The position numbers were made by a program, and so were the translations under genes. The notes beneath the pieces are model-generated. The model worked only from the letters and a program-made list of their open reading frames with translations, was not told the DNA's origin and searched no databases. Below, piece by piece: positions 25,785 through 35,900 of a stretch of DNA of 64,000 nt (its first letter is position 1; each line of letters opens with the position of its first letter). The DNA comes from JAAXHB01 sp965221635 (GTDB lineage: Bacteria > Actinomycetota > Acidimicrobiia > Acidimicrobiales > Aldehydirespiratoraceae): positions 1,674,001 to 1,738,000 of the forward strand of contig OZ244902.1 in the NCBI GenBank assembly GCA_965221635.1. The letters are read 5' to 3'.

Positions 25785-27854
25785 GTGGCCGACACGAGTG
25801 GCATGATCGATCCGGCTCGGCCGTTTGTTGATCGTTACGCCATCTCCGGAACGATCGAGTCGCGGTGGGATGCGGTGGTTTACGCCGCGGAGGACCTGGC
25901 GCTGAACCGGCCTGTGGCGCTCACCGTTTTCGGCGCGGAGCTGTGCGCGAACGCCCGGTTCACGGCCACGTTCAGGCGTGCGGTGCAAGCCGGCGCCGCG
26001 CTGGCGCACCCTGGCCTGCTGAGCGTGGCGGACTGGGGTCACGAACCCGTGTGCTACCTGGCCACCGAGCCCGCCGCCGGTGGAAGTTTGCGCCGGATGA
26101 TCGACGCGGGGCTGCGCCTGTCGCCGTCGCAGGGATTGTCGGTGGCCCTTGGGGCGGCGCGTGCTCTTGCCTTTCTGCACGCTCAGGGGTTGGTTCACAA
26201 GGCGGTGGAACCCGCCAACATGGTGTTCGACGACAGGGGCCGATTGCTGCTGGCCAACTTCGGCATCGAACCGGCACTGGCAGCCGCTGGAGTTTCCGGG
26301 GCTGCGCACAGCGGCTACCGGGCGCCCGAGGAGCAAACCGACCCCCGGGTGCTCACAGCCAGCGACGTTTACTGCTTGGCGCTGGCGGTGAACGAGGCGG
26401 TCACCGGCATCGCCCCGCAGCCCCACGGCGCCGACCCACAGGTGTCGCCGCTGGGATCATCGGATGCTCTCGGGCCATTGTGGTATGCGTTGGAACAAGC
26501 CGCCGCGCCACTGCCCGAGCAGCGTCCAACGGCCGCGAAGCTCGTGGACGACTTGCTGGGCATGGCGGGCCTCATGACACGCCCCGAGCCGCTGCCGCTG
26601 GTGGGCACCACAATCACGCCGCTCAAGGCGCCGCCCACCCTCTCCGACACTCCCCAGGCGCAAGGTTCGTCAGGTGTCCAAGCTGCGGCCCTGCCGGCCA
26701 CAGCCTCGCTGCCGTCTCCGGCCCCCGCGGGCCCGTTACCGGCAGCGGCCCCCACGGCAACGACCGGCTCGACAGTCTCCGGATCGGCGCCGTCTCTGCC
26801 CGAACCCGCCGCGCCCGCCGACATGCCCGCACCCCAGGGCCCTGCACCCGCCACCCCCGAACCCGCCGGCCCCGAACCCGCCGCTCCCGCACCGCAAGAC
26901 CCTGCGGTTTCCCAACCAGCGCCGTCACGCTCATCCGTCCCCCTTGACGAGCCCTCGCGTGGGCGGGCTCCGGGTGTGGTGCTGTCGGTCACCGCGGTGG
27001 TTGCGCTGGTGCTGGCAGGCGTGTGGATCTGGCTCAGCACACGGGACTCAGCCCTGGCGGTGCCCGACGTGGTGGGGCAGTCACAGGCCGCGGCCATCGA
27101 GGCGGCAGAGTCGGCGGGATGGCGCCACGAGGTGGTGCTGGTGCGCGCAGAGGGCACAAGCCGCGGTGAGGTTGTGCGCGCCGAGGCGGTGGACTCCACC
27201 GAAACCGACGCCGAACCGCTGCTGAGGCTGTTGGTGTCGCTCGGCGAGCCGCTGGTGCTGGTGCCCGACGAATTGGAGGTGTACGGGCTCACCCCCTCCG
27301 ATGCGCAAGGCGTGATCGAAGAGCTCGGGCTTGAGGTGTCCGGCGAGGCCGGCGTGAACGACCCGGCAATTCCCGAGGGGTTCACCGTGGGCCTCGACCT
27401 GCCGGGAGGCGTGTACGAACTTGAGGCGGGGTCGCAGGTGGGATTGTTGATTTCCGCCGGGCCCGCGGATGTGAGCGTGCCGGAGGTGCCTGCGAGCCGC
27501 ACGGTGGATGCTGCGCTTCGGGTGTTGTCCGATGCCGAGTTGTCGCCCTCTCAGGTGGAGCTGGAATCCGCGGAGGTGGCTGCCGGGGAGGTGATCGCCT
27601 TCGATCCGCCCAGCGGTTCGGGAGTGGCGCCCGGTTCGCTGGTGGAGATCCTGATATCGCTCGGGCCTTCCCAGGTGGCGATTCCCGAGGTGGTGGGTGT
27701 GAGCGCCGCCGAGGCAGTGCAGCGCCTCGAGGGTCGAGGCTTTGCGGTGATCGTGGACGATTTGGGAGACGAGCAACTGGTGGGTTCGGTGTCCCCAGCC
27801 GAAGGAGAGTTGGTGAGCTTCGGCAGCGAGGTGACGATCTCAGCCGACAGCTAG
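25785..27854 (+). CDS. PASTA-domain receptor pseudokinase
   Basis: 689 residues: kinase-like domain (about 10-260), P/A-rich linker (about 280-390), one transmembrane helix (bases about 26970-27035), then four extracellular PASTA repeats (bases about 27055-27850), the PknB layout. Every catalytic element is changed: the glycine loop is degenerate; VAIK reads V-A-L-T, so the ATP lysine is lost; the helix-C glutamate position is alanine; HRD reads H-K-A; and DFG reads N-F-G. Helical core motifs such as Y-R-A-P-E-E and D-V-Y-C-L-A remain, so the fold is probably intact. It likely binds peptidoglycan fragments or lipid II outside and acts as a scaffold inside. GTG 25776 and ATG 25803 are alternative starts. 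Confidence 0.88.
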   Translation: MADTSGMIDPARPFVDRYAISGTIESRWDAVVYAAEDLALNRPVALTVFGAELCANARFTATFRRAVQAGAALAHPGLLSVADWGHEPVCYLATEPAAGGSLRRMIDAGLRLSPSQGLSVALGAARALAFLHAQGLVHKAVEPANMVFDDRGRLLLANFGIEPALAAAGVSGAAHSGYRAPEEQTDPRVLTASDVYCLALAVNEAVTGIAPQPHGADPQVSPLGSSDALGPLWYALEQAAAPLPEQRPTAAKLVDDLLGMAGLMTRPEPLPLVGTTITPLKAPPTLSDTPQAQGSSGVQAAALPATASLPSPAPAGPLPAAAPTATTGSTVSGSAPSLPEPAAPADMPAPQGPAPATPEPAGPEPAAPAPQDPAVSQPAPSRSSVPLDEPSRGRAPGVVLSVTAVVALVLAGVWIWLSTRDSALAVPDVVGQSQAAAIEAAESAGWRHEVVLVRAEGTSRGEVVRAEAVDSTETDAEPLLRLLVSLGEPLVLVPDELEVYGLTPSDAQGVIEELGLEVSGEAGVNDPAIPEGFTVGLDLPGGVYELEAGSQVGLLISAGPADVSVPEVPASRTVDAALRVLSDAELSPSQVELESAEVAAGEVIAFDPPSGSGVAPGSLVEILISLGPSQVAIPEVVGVSAAEAVQRLEGRGFAVIVDDLGDEQLVGSVSPAEGELVSFGSEVTISADS

Positions 27855-27863
27855 GCGCAACAA

Positions 27864-27895
27864 CCCGCCGGCGCCGCGAGGGGCCGGCCGGCGGG
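27864..27895 (+). terminator. GC-rich hairpin after the pseudokinase gene
   Basis: CCCGCCGGC / GCCGGCGGG stem (9 bp) with a 14-nt loop starting 10 bp after the stop codon. No T-tract. Confidence 0.5.
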
Positions 27896-27955
27896 CGGAA
27901 ACCGGGGGCGTTGATGCTTGCGGGTCATGTCTTCCCGCCCGCGGGGTTCGGTCAA

Positions 27956-27961
27956 TAGCCT
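27956..27961 (+). promoter_or_regulatory. -10 element of a probable leaderless promoter (gatCAB)
   Basis: TAGCCT, exactly 7 nt before the GTG at 27969. It supports that GTG as the gatC start. Confidence 0.5.
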
Positions 27962-27968
27962 GTGGCCC

Positions 27969-28271
27969 GTGGCGGGCCGCATAACGCGTGAGGAGACAGC
28001 CCACGTGGCGGCGCTGGCCCGTCTCAGCTTCACCGACGACGAGCTCGACCGGCTCACGTTGCAACTTCAGGCGGTGCTCGATCATGCCGCCGACGTGGAG
28101 TCCCTCGACGTGACGGGTGTGGCGCCAACCGCTCATTCGATGCCGCGCACAAACGTCACCCGTCCGGACGTTGTGCGTCCGTCGCTTGACCGAGGCGAGG
28201 TGCTCGACCAGGCCCCGAGAGCCGAGCGGGACAGGTTTTGGGTGCCGCCGGTGCTGGGCGAGTCGCCGTGA
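27969..28271 (+). CDS. gatC: Asp-tRNA(Asn)/Glu-tRNA(Gln) amidotransferase subunit C
   Basis: 100 residues, the usual GatC size. I-T-R-E-E-T-A-H-V-A-A-L-A-R-L near the N-terminus and the M-P-R-T-N-V-T-R-P-D-V segment near the middle are the family signatures. GatC wraps around GatA and stabilises the GatA-GatB complex. First gene of gatCAB; its TGA overlaps the gatA GTG (GTGA). The longer frame from 27918 is not needed and would include the promoter-like TAGCCT. Confidence 0.92.
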   Translation: MAGRITREETAHVAALARLSFTDDELDRLTLQLQAVLDHAADVESLDVTGVAPTAHSMPRTNVTRPDVVRPSLDRGEVLDQAPRAERDRFWVPPVLGESP

Positions 28272-29797
28272 CTCTCACGGCACGCCAAATCGCCACCGAG
28301 GTCACCGCCGGTGTGCGCACGGCCCGGTCGGTGGTGGAGCAGCACCTCGAACTGATCACCGCCCAAGACCCGGAGATTGCGGCGTTCAATTTGGTGATGG
28401 CCGACGAGGCGCTCGTCGCCGCGGACCGGATCGACACCGATGTGGCCCAGGGCCGACCGGTGGGCCCGCTGGCGGGTGTGCCCCTGGCGTTGAAGGACAA
28501 CATGTGTACCCGCGGGATCCCCACCACCTGCTCGTCTCGCATTTTGCGGGACTGGTGTCCGCCCTATGACGCCACCGTTGTGCAACGGGTGCGCCAAGCC
28601 GGGGCGATCGTGGTGGGCAAAACCAACCTCGACGAGTTCGCCATGGGCTCGTCCACCGAGAACTCCGCCTTCGGGCCCACACGCAACCCCCATGACACGA
28701 CGCGAGTGCCGGGCGGATCAAGCGGAGGATCCACCGCAGCGGTGGCGGCGGGTTTCGCGCCCCTGGCTCTTGGTTCGGACACCGGCGGCTCGGTGCGTCA
28801 ACCGGCGGCGCTGTGCGGGGTGGTGGGTCTCAAACCCACCTACGGGGCGGTGTCGCGTTACGGGCTGGTGGCGTTCGCCTCTTCGTTGGACCAGATCGGC
28901 CCGGTGGCCGCCAACGTGTACGACACCGCCTTGTTGTTCGAGGCGATAGCAGGACATGACCCGCTCGACTCCACATCGCTGGACGTGCCCACGCCAACAG
29001 TGGTCGAAAGCCTCGACGCCGGCGTGTCCGGCCTTCGAGTGGGTGTGCTGGTGGAACTGTGCGGCGACGGTGGCGCCGCTGCCGGTGCCGACCAAGGCGG
29101 ATCGCCGGGTGACCTGGACGGCCAAGCAGCCGTGGAGGGCATCGCCTCCGATGTGTCGGCTCGGGTCAACCAAGCAGTCGAGGCGCTTGAAGCCGCAGGC
29201 GCCACCGCCGAGGCCGTGTCGGTGCCGTCGGCCACGCTGGGGTTGTCCGCGTACTACCTGATCGCACCCGCGGAGGCGTCGAGCAACCTGGCCCGCTTCG
29301 ACGGCGTTCGATACGGGCTGAGAACCGAGGGCGCCACCGCCGCGGAGATGAACGTCGCCACCCGCACCGCCGGTTTCGGCGACGAGGTGAAACGGCGCAT
29401 CATGTTGGGCACCTACGCCTTGTCGGCCGGTTACTACGACGCCTTCTACGGAAAGGCCCAACGTGTGCGCACCATCATGCTCGAAGAGTTCGCACAGGTG
29501 TACGAGCGGTTCGATTTGCTGATCTGCCCCACCGCGCCCACCACCGCCTTCGAGTTGGGCGCCAAGATGGATGACCCGCTGGTGATGTACCTCAACGACG
29601 TGTGCACGATCCCTTCGAACCTCACCGGCCATCCGGCGATCTCGGTGCCGTTCGGAACCGGCGACGACGGCATGCCGGTGGGGGTGCAACTGATGGGACC
29701 GGCCCTGTCGGAGGCCACGCTGCTGCGCGCCGCAGCGGTGCTCGAAGCCGCGGCCCCGGCCCCGGCCGCCCAACCGACAAGAACCGCTCGAAGGTGA
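28268..29797 (+). CDS. gatA: Asp-tRNA(Asn)/Glu-tRNA(Gln) amidotransferase subunit A
   Basis: 509 residues. Amidase-signature catalytic Ser-cisSer-Lys set: K76 in L-A-L-K-D-N-M-C, the G-G-S-S-G-G-S loop with cis-Ser, and the nucleophile in G-S-D-T-G-G-S-V-R-Q-P-A. It hydrolyses glutamine (or asparagine) and passes ammonia to GatB to amidate mischarged Glu-tRNA(Gln) or Asp-tRNA(Asn). There is an insertion of roughly 20 residues rich in G, A and D at bases 29060-29130, outside the core. Translationally coupled to gatC, 7 bp before gatB. Confidence 0.95.
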   Translation: MTLTARQIATEVTAGVRTARSVVEQHLELITAQDPEIAAFNLVMADEALVAADRIDTDVAQGRPVGPLAGVPLALKDNMCTRGIPTTCSSRILRDWCPPYDATVVQRVRQAGAIVVGKTNLDEFAMGSSTENSAFGPTRNPHDTTRVPGGSSGGSTAAVAAGFAPLALGSDTGGSVRQPAALCGVVGLKPTYGAVSRYGLVAFASSLDQIGPVAANVYDTALLFEAIAGHDPLDSTSLDVPTPTVVESLDAGVSGLRVGVLVELCGDGGAAAGADQGGSPGDLDGQAAVEGIASDVSARVNQAVEALEAAGATAEAVSVPSATLGLSAYYLIAPAEASSNLARFDGVRYGLRTEGATAAEMNVATRTAGFGDEVKRRIMLGTYALSAGYYDAFYGKAQRVRTIMLEEFAQVYERFDLLICPTAPTTAFELGAKMDDPLVMYLNDVCTIPSNLTGHPAISVPFGTGDDGMPVGVQLMGPALSEATLLRAAAVLEAAAPAPAAQPTRTARR

Positions 29798-29804
29798 CCG
29801 GGCC

Positions 29805-31304
29805 GTGACCACCCCCGCAACCGTGTCCGCCGTGCCGCACGAACCGTCGCTGCCCGACGCCTGGGAGATGGTGGTGGGCCTCGAGGTACACGTGGAGTTG
29901 GGCACCAACACGAAGCTGTTTTGTGGTTGCCCCAACCGTTTCGGCGACGAGCCCAACACCAATGTGTGTCCGGTGTGTTTGGGGTTGCCGGGTTCGCTGC
30001 CGGTGGTGAACGCCACCGCGGTGGACTTCGCCATGCGTCTCGGCCGGGCGCTTGGATGCGAGGTGAACCGCTCCGTGTTCGCCCGCAAGAACTACTTCTA
30101 CCCCGACATGCCCAAGGACTACCAGATCTCGCAGTACGACCAGCCGGTGAACACCGACGGTGTGCTGGAGCTGCCCGACGGTTACAAGGTGCGCATCGAG
30201 CGGGCCCACATCGAGGAGGACACCGGCAAGACCACCCACATCGGCCGGTCGGGTCGCATCCACGAGGCCGCCCACGCGCTGGTGGATTACAACCGTGCCG
30301 GGGTGCCGCTGGTGGAGATCGTCACCCGGCCCGACATTCGCACCGCCGCGCAGGCTCAGGCCTTCGTGCGTGAGCTGCGAGCCATCCTGTTGGCCATCGG
30401 CGTGTCCGATGCGCGCATGGAGGAGGGGTCGATGCGGGTGGACGCCAACGTTTCGGTGCGCCCCGCCGGAAGCGACGAGCTCCGCACCCGTTGCGAGATC
30501 AAGAACGTGGCCTCGGTGCGCACGCTTGGCCGTGCGGTCACCCATGAGGCGCAGCGCCACGTGGAGTTGTGGACCAACGGGGAGGGTCCCCGCCAGGAGA
30601 CCCGTCACTGGGACGAGGCGTCGGGGCGCACCACTGCGGGGCGTTCCAAGGAGGAAGCCGAGGACTACCGCTACTTCGAGGATCCCGACCTGTTGCCGTT
30701 GGTGCCCGAACCGGCAAGCGTGGCGGCGATCGACGCGGCGCTGCCGGTGCTGCCCGCGGCTCGCCGCGCCGAGTTGGTGGCCGCCGCGGGTGACGCGATC
30801 GGAGCGGACTCGGCGGCAGTGTTGGTGGACCGAGGCCAGGACGCACTGGTGATCGAAGCCTTGGCGGAGGGCGCAGATGCGGCTTGCACGGTCACCCGAG
30901 TGATCAACGACCTGGCGGTGGAGGACTGGTCGCTTGTCACCCCGGCGCGGCTCGCGGAGGTGATCGCATTGGAGACCGGTGGCCGTCTCAGCGCCACTCA
31001 GGCCAAGCAGGTGCTCGCAGAGATGACCCAATCCTCCGAGTCCCCCGGCGTGATCGCCGAACGCCTCGGGTTCGAGGCCATGTCCGGCGACGACCTTGCC
31101 ACGGTGGTGGATCAGGTGATCGACGCCAACCAGGCCGAATGGTCAAGGTTTTGTGCCGCCGGGGTGCCCGACGCGGCCACACCCGGAGACCGCGCCAAGA
31201 TGGCCGGGTTCCTCACGGGTCAGGTGATGCGCCTCACCAGAGGAAAGGCCGACGGCGCCGCCGTGAACCGCCTACTGCAAGAGCGATCAGCCCAGTCCAC
31301 GTAG
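29805..31304 (+). CDS. gatB: Asp-tRNA(Asn)/Glu-tRNA(Gln) amidotransferase subunit B
   Basis: 499 residues, full length. The N-terminal catalytic core shows V-G-L-E-V-H-V-E-L, the zinc-site cysteines C-G-C-P and C-P-V-C-L-G-L-P-G-S-L-P, and F-Y-P-D-M-P-K-D-Y-Q-I-S-Q. The C-terminal helical and YqeY-like tail domain that senses tRNA ends in G-x-V-M-R-L-T-R-G-K-A. GatB phosphorylates and amidates the aminoacyl-tRNA with ammonia from GatA. GTG start 7 bp after gatA. The gene ends 20 bp from the convergent MATE gene. Confidence 0.95.
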   Translation: MTTPATVSAVPHEPSLPDAWEMVVGLEVHVELGTNTKLFCGCPNRFGDEPNTNVCPVCLGLPGSLPVVNATAVDFAMRLGRALGCEVNRSVFARKNYFYPDMPKDYQISQYDQPVNTDGVLELPDGYKVRIERAHIEEDTGKTTHIGRSGRIHEAAHALVDYNRAGVPLVEIVTRPDIRTAAQAQAFVRELRAILLAIGVSDARMEEGSMRVDANVSVRPAGSDELRTRCEIKNVASVRTLGRAVTHEAQRHVELWTNGEGPRQETRHWDEASGRTTAGRSKEEAEDYRYFEDPDLLPLVPEPASVAAIDAALPVLPAARRAELVAAAGDAIGADSAAVLVDRGQDALVIEALAEGADAACTVTRVINDLAVEDWSLVTPARLAEVIALETGGRLSATQAKQVLAEMTQSSESPGVIAERLGFEAMSGDDLATVVDQVIDANQAEWSRFCAAGVPDAATPGDRAKMAGFLTGQVMRLTRGKADGAAVNRLLQERSAQST

Positions 31305-31323
31305 TCCCCGCGCCGTGGTGATG

Positions 31324-32667
31324 TCAGCGGTCGGCGCCGAGCACCTGCCAGCGGTGACCGCTGAAGCGCCACAACAAGGTGATCAGGCGTGCGGCGATCC
31401 AGGCGTGCAGTGCGGCCCAGAGCCAGCCGATTCCCGCATCGGCGGCCAGCACCAACATGCCGCCACCCACCAGTACCGCCGACGCGCCGATCATGGCCAC
31501 TCCCAGAAAGCGCAGGTCACCGGCGCCGATCAGCACGCCGTCGAGTGCGAACACCACGCCGTTGGCGGGTTGCGACAGCGCGGTGTGCAGCAACAGGAAT
31601 CCGGCCAGGGCGGCCACTGTGGGTTCGTTGGTGAACACGCCGGGTAGCACCGGCAGCGCGGCCAGCACCACAACGCCCACCAGGGTTCCTGCCGCCACGC
31701 CCCATCCCACCATCCGCCAGCCCAGGGCGCGGGCTCGTTGCGGTCGGTGCGCGCCGAGTTCTCTGCCGATCAGCGCCTGCCCGGCGATCGCGATTGCGTC
31801 GAGCCCGAGCGCCAGGGTGGTCCACACCTCGAACGCGATCTGGTGAGCGGCAAGGTCGTCGGTGCCGATGCGCGCCGCCACCGCCACGGTCACGGTGAGC
31901 CCGGCCCGCAACGCCGCGGTGCGCATGAACAGATCGGCCCCGGCCAGCGCCAGGCGGCGGATCACCGCGGTGTTGGGTCGCATGCTCACGCCGTGCGCGG
32001 CCACCGCTTTGCGGATCCACCACACGAACACCGCCGCGGCGGCGCTTTGGGCCACAACCGTTGACAGCGCCGAGGCGCCGATGCCGAATCCGAACCCGTA
32101 GATCAGCACCACTTCCAGCACGAGGTTCGCAACCGCTGAGCCCATCGCCACCCAGAACGGTCGGCGGGTGTCCTGCAAGCCGCGCAGGTATCCCACCCCG
32201 GCGAGCATCACCAGCATCGCCGGCAGTCCCACAAGCGAAATGCGCAGGTACACGAGCGCGTTGTGGCGCACCGCCGGGTCATCCCCGCCGAGGGCGTCCA
32301 CCAACAGCGGCGCCAACACGATGCCCAGCACGCCGAGAACCACCCCCACCACCGCGGCGAGCCAGGTGCTCTGAACAGCCTGGTGCGCTGCCCGGCGTTG
32401 CTCACCGGCGCCCAGCAGTCGAGCCACCGCCGCGGTGGTGCCGTAGGCCAGGAAGATGAACATGGCGTGCGCGATCAGCAGAATCGAAGACGCCAACGCC
32501 AGCCCCGCGAGCTGCGCGGTGCCGAGCCGACCAACGATCGCAGTGTCGGCCAGCACGTACAACGGCTCCGCGGTGAGCGCCCCCAAAGCAGGCCACGCCA
32601 GCCGCCAGATCTCCCGATCGTCGTCGGTGAACCGGAAGCGCCACCCCCGCCACCCCAAATCCGGCAC
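31324..32667 (-). CDS. MATE-family efflux transporter (DinF-like)
   Basis: 447 residues with about twelve transmembrane helices in two similar halves, typical of MATE exporters. N-terminal W-P-A-L-G-A-L-T-A-E-P-L-Y-V-L-A-D-T-A-I-V-G matches the DinF branch, with the conserved Asp of helix 1-2 present. It exports cationic compounds in exchange for Na+ or H+. Three successive start codons (TTG 32673, GTG 32670, GTG 32667) exist; the last is 6 nt after the -10-like TAGTGT. Convergent with gatB, divergent from the type IIG gene. Confidence 0.88.
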   Translation of the reverse strand: MPDLGWRGWRFRFTDDDREIWRLAWPALGALTAEPLYVLADTAIVGRLGTAQLAGLALASSILLIAHAMFIFLAYGTTAAVARLLGAGEQRRAAHQAVQSTWLAAVVGVVLGVLGIVLAPLLVDALGGDDPAVRHNALVYLRISLVGLPAMLVMLAGVGYLRGLQDTRRPFWVAMGSAVANLVLEVVLIYGFGFGIGASALSTVVAQSAAAAVFVWWIRKAVAAHGVSMRPNTAVIRRLALAGADLFMRTAALRAGLTVTVAVAARIGTDDLAAHQIAFEVWTTLALGLDAIAIAGQALIGRELGAHRPQRARALGWRMVGWGVAAGTLVGVVVLAALPVLPGVFTNEPTVAALAGFLLLHTALSQPANGVVFALDGVLIGAGDLRFLGVAMIGASAVLVGGGMLVLAADAGIGWLWAALHAWIAARLITLLWRFSGHRWQVLGADR

Positions 32668-32673
32668 CACCAA

Positions 32674-32679
32674 ACACTA
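32674..32679 (-). promoter_or_regulatory. -10 element of a probable leaderless promoter (MATE)
   Basis: Minus-strand TAGTGT, 6 nt before the GTG at 32667. Confidence 0.4.
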
Positions 32680-32892
32680 CGCCCCCACCCACTGTGCAGC
32701 CCAGCCGATGAGCCACCGCGGGGGCTTCTCGTTGGCCTCGCGTGGCGTTGACGCTGCTTCATTTCCGGACAGGCAGGGTCGGCGTCCGCAGCGAACCCGT
32801 GCGGAACATGGAACGCGCCACCTTGTTGTGAAGTGCGCCTTGGTTACGTCACCGGCGCCTTCCGACACACCCTGCACAGTGCGCCGGCCGCA

Positions 32893-32925
32893 TGGCATGT
32901 CGTGTGATGTCACACCGGCATGCCA
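32893..32925. promoter_or_regulatory. nested palindrome, operator-like, at the type IIG promoter
   Basis: Outer arms TGGCATG (32893-32899) and CATGCCA (32919-32925) enclose inner arms GTGTGA (32902-32907) and TCACAC (32910-32915) around a TG centre. All 13 arm pairs are perfect. It covers the -35 region and touches the -10-like CACACT at 32924-32929, so a bound protein would block transcription. This arrangement resembles operators of restriction-modification genes. No regulator gene is adjacent. Confidence 0.55.
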
Positions 32926-32929
32926 CACT
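32924..32929 (+). promoter_or_regulatory. -10 element of a probable leaderless promoter (type IIG gene)
   Basis: CACACT, 7 nt before the ATG at 32937. It is a weak match, with the second and sixth bases conserved. Confidence 0.35.
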
Positions 32930-32936
32930 GTTTGCC

Positions 32937-35900
32937 ATGACCTCCGCTCTTCCCCCCGACCCCGACGACCTCACTGAGGACGCTGAGATATTCCCCCGGC
33001 TCGCCGAGCAGTTGCTCTACCGCCACGGCCGCAGCAGCGAGCACGAGGACAATCTCAAGATGGCGGTCCGCGACTTCATCGTGGGCACCGGCCTCGCCGA
33101 GCCCTACGAGATTGTGGCCGAAGGCGCGCCGGCGCGTCTGTCTCGCAGGCGTGTCGACCTGGTGTTGAGCGACGTGTTCATCGAGGTGAAGTCCTCGCTG
33201 CTGACCGCCGAGAGGGCCTGGCGGCTGGCGCCCAAGCACATCAAGCAGATTGACGATTACATCGAAGCCTCACCTGATGTCTCCCTGGGAGTGCTGACTG
33301 ACGGCCGCCACTGGTTGCTTCGAAGTTCGGCAACTCCCCCCAATCCCATGACCCCTCCGTGGATGTTCCAACTCACCAGTGCAGACCAGGGCCTGGAGCT
33401 TTACCGGTGGCTTCAAAGCGAGGTGCTGGCCAACGCATACAGCAAACCGGTAGACCTCTCAACGATTGGTGATGAACTCGGCTTGTACAGCACCATATTC
33501 GGCAAATGCTATCCACAAATCGTTGCATTGTACGAGGAGCATCAACACAGCGAGAATGCCAAGCTGAAGCGCGACTTGTGGGAGCTGCTCTTGGTGGTGG
33601 CGCTTGGTGAGGTCACCCGAACCGTGTACGGAGAATGGGTACACACCAAGGGTGCCAAATTAGACGGACTGGACGACCTGTTCGTCCGTCACACTTACCT
33701 CAGCATAATGATCGGCCTCATCACCCAGGCCAGTTACGGTGTTGACATCGTCGGACTGGCTGCCACGAATCCGGAGGACCTTGTACGCGGTAGAGAGTTC
33801 AGAGAGGCGTCCGGAATCAGTGGAATAATCGAATCGGACTTCTTCTCGTGGGTGGCCGAGGTGCCGAAGGGTACAAGGGTGATTGCGGAGTTTGCGGCCC
33901 GAGTAGCGAGGTACGACTGGAAGCGAGCCGAACCAGGGTTGGCATCCGTTCTCTATCAGAGCATTATCCCGTCAGAGGAACGCGCAAAGCTGGGGGAGTA
34001 CTACACACCTTCGTGGCTTGCGGAAGCAATTGTGGATGAAGTGGTCACCGAGCCACTGTCGCAGCGGGTGCTCGATCCGGCCTGCGGATCGGGACAGTTC
34101 CTGGTGGCAGCAATCAACCGCATCGGTGACGCCTCAGCAGAGGCTGGATTATCGGCACCCGAAACTCTGGATCTGTTGCAGAACAATGTGATGGGCATAG
34201 ACCTCCATCCCGTTGCAGTCCACCTCGCCAAAACAGAATGGGCTCTCGCGGCGCGCCCGTACGTCATGAACCAGAGCTCAACAAGGATTGTGCCTCCGGT
34301 CTTTCTTGGTGACTCCCTCCAGCTCATGACAACCAATGAGGCGCTCTTTAGTGAGTCCAGGGTTGTCGTACCCATCTCCGTCGATCCACTGCGGCGTGAA
34401 ATGGTGTTTCCTAGATCTCTGGTGGATGACTCGGCACGCTTCGATGAGTCGGTAGCCACACTCACCGATTCAATTCAGTCAGGGATATCCATTTCGGATG
34501 CGCTGAGCAAGTGTGACCTCGTCGATTCGGAGTTGGACGACATGCAACACACGGTGAAGGTACTGCATGATCTCCATTCCGAGGGAAGAGATCACATCTG
34601 GAGCTACTTCGCCCGCAATATCGTCCGACCCGTGGCGATAGCCAAACAGAAAACGGACGTGATCGTGGGCAATCCACCCTGGATCAACTACAACCAAACG
34701 TCCGCACTGCTACGGAACGGTCTGCGCGACTTGTCGGTGTCCCACGGCATCTGGGATGGAGGAAGGTATGCAACTCATGGCGATGTTGCAGGACTCTTCT
34801 TTGCCCGCTGCATGAGTCTGTACTTGGAAGAAGGTGGCGAATGCGCCATGGTGTTGCCACACTCGGCACTCCTGTCGGGGCACTACAAGAAGTGGCGTTC
34901 TGGGCGCTGGGCTTCTCCACAGGACAGCGCCCAGGTTGATCTGTCGCAGAGGATTCCTTGGGACCTCGAGCAACTCGATCCCAACGACTTCTTCCCTGTT
35001 CCGTCCTGTGTTGTGTTCGGCCGTCGCACAGACCACAGCCAGGCAGCATCTCTGCCTGATGAGCGTGTGATTTGGCTTGGCACTCCCGGTTCCGGAGATA
35101 TGGCCAAACAGCGCGAGCAACACAGGCTGAGGACCATGTTCGCTTCACCGTATGCGGATGTGGCACGGCAGGGGGCAACAATCATGCCGCGCTGCTTGTT
35201 CTTCGTTGAGGTATCGGAAAGGGAATCGGTTGTAGATTTTGTGGACAGAACTCGGGTTCATCCATATCGGAGCAACCAGGAAAAGCAACCCTGGCGTGAT
35301 CTGGACATCGGGAAGATCTTTGACAGGACTGTGCACAACGATCACCTGTATATGGTTCTTCTCGGGGAATCAATAGCACCATTTGTGCTGCTCGATCCGA
35401 GGCTTGCAGTTCTGCCGGCGCTAAACTACGAAATCCAGCTAAGCGAAGGCACGCCTGGAGGTGTTTCCTACGCAGCCATGAGAGATGCCTTCATGGATCG
35501 CTGGGACTGGGCGTCGAAGTACTGGGAGCAGAACAAGGGCGCTCACGACAAGAAGAACCTCGTCGAACAGCTCGACTACATGGGTAAATTGTCTTCGCAG
35601 CTTACTTGGTTCAAGAATCGGGAAAAGAGCTCTTCTGTTCGGGTGGTGTATTCGAAGGCAGGTATTCCCACAGCCGCAGTCGTAACTGAACCGTTGTACA
35701 TCATAGATCACACCTTGTACTGGATGCCATGTGAGGGCATGGACGAGGCATACTATCTCAGCGGAATAATCAACAGCCCGGTGCTGTTGGAGCTGGTGAG
35801 GCCGCTAATGCCGAAGGGACAGTTTGGGCCAAGAGACCTGCACAAGCACTTGTGGAAGTTGTCCATTCCGAAATACGACAGCTCAGTTCGTGACCATCGG

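Noticed and set aside
32902..32915. CRP/FNR-type site (TGTGA ... TCACA) before the type IIG gene
   Set aside because: The spacing is 2 bp rather than 6, and the half-sites are part of a longer palindrome.
32677..32928. 83-codon frame on the minus strand between MATE and type IIG genes
   Set aside because: It spans the operator palindrome and both promoters, and has no coding character or ribosome site.
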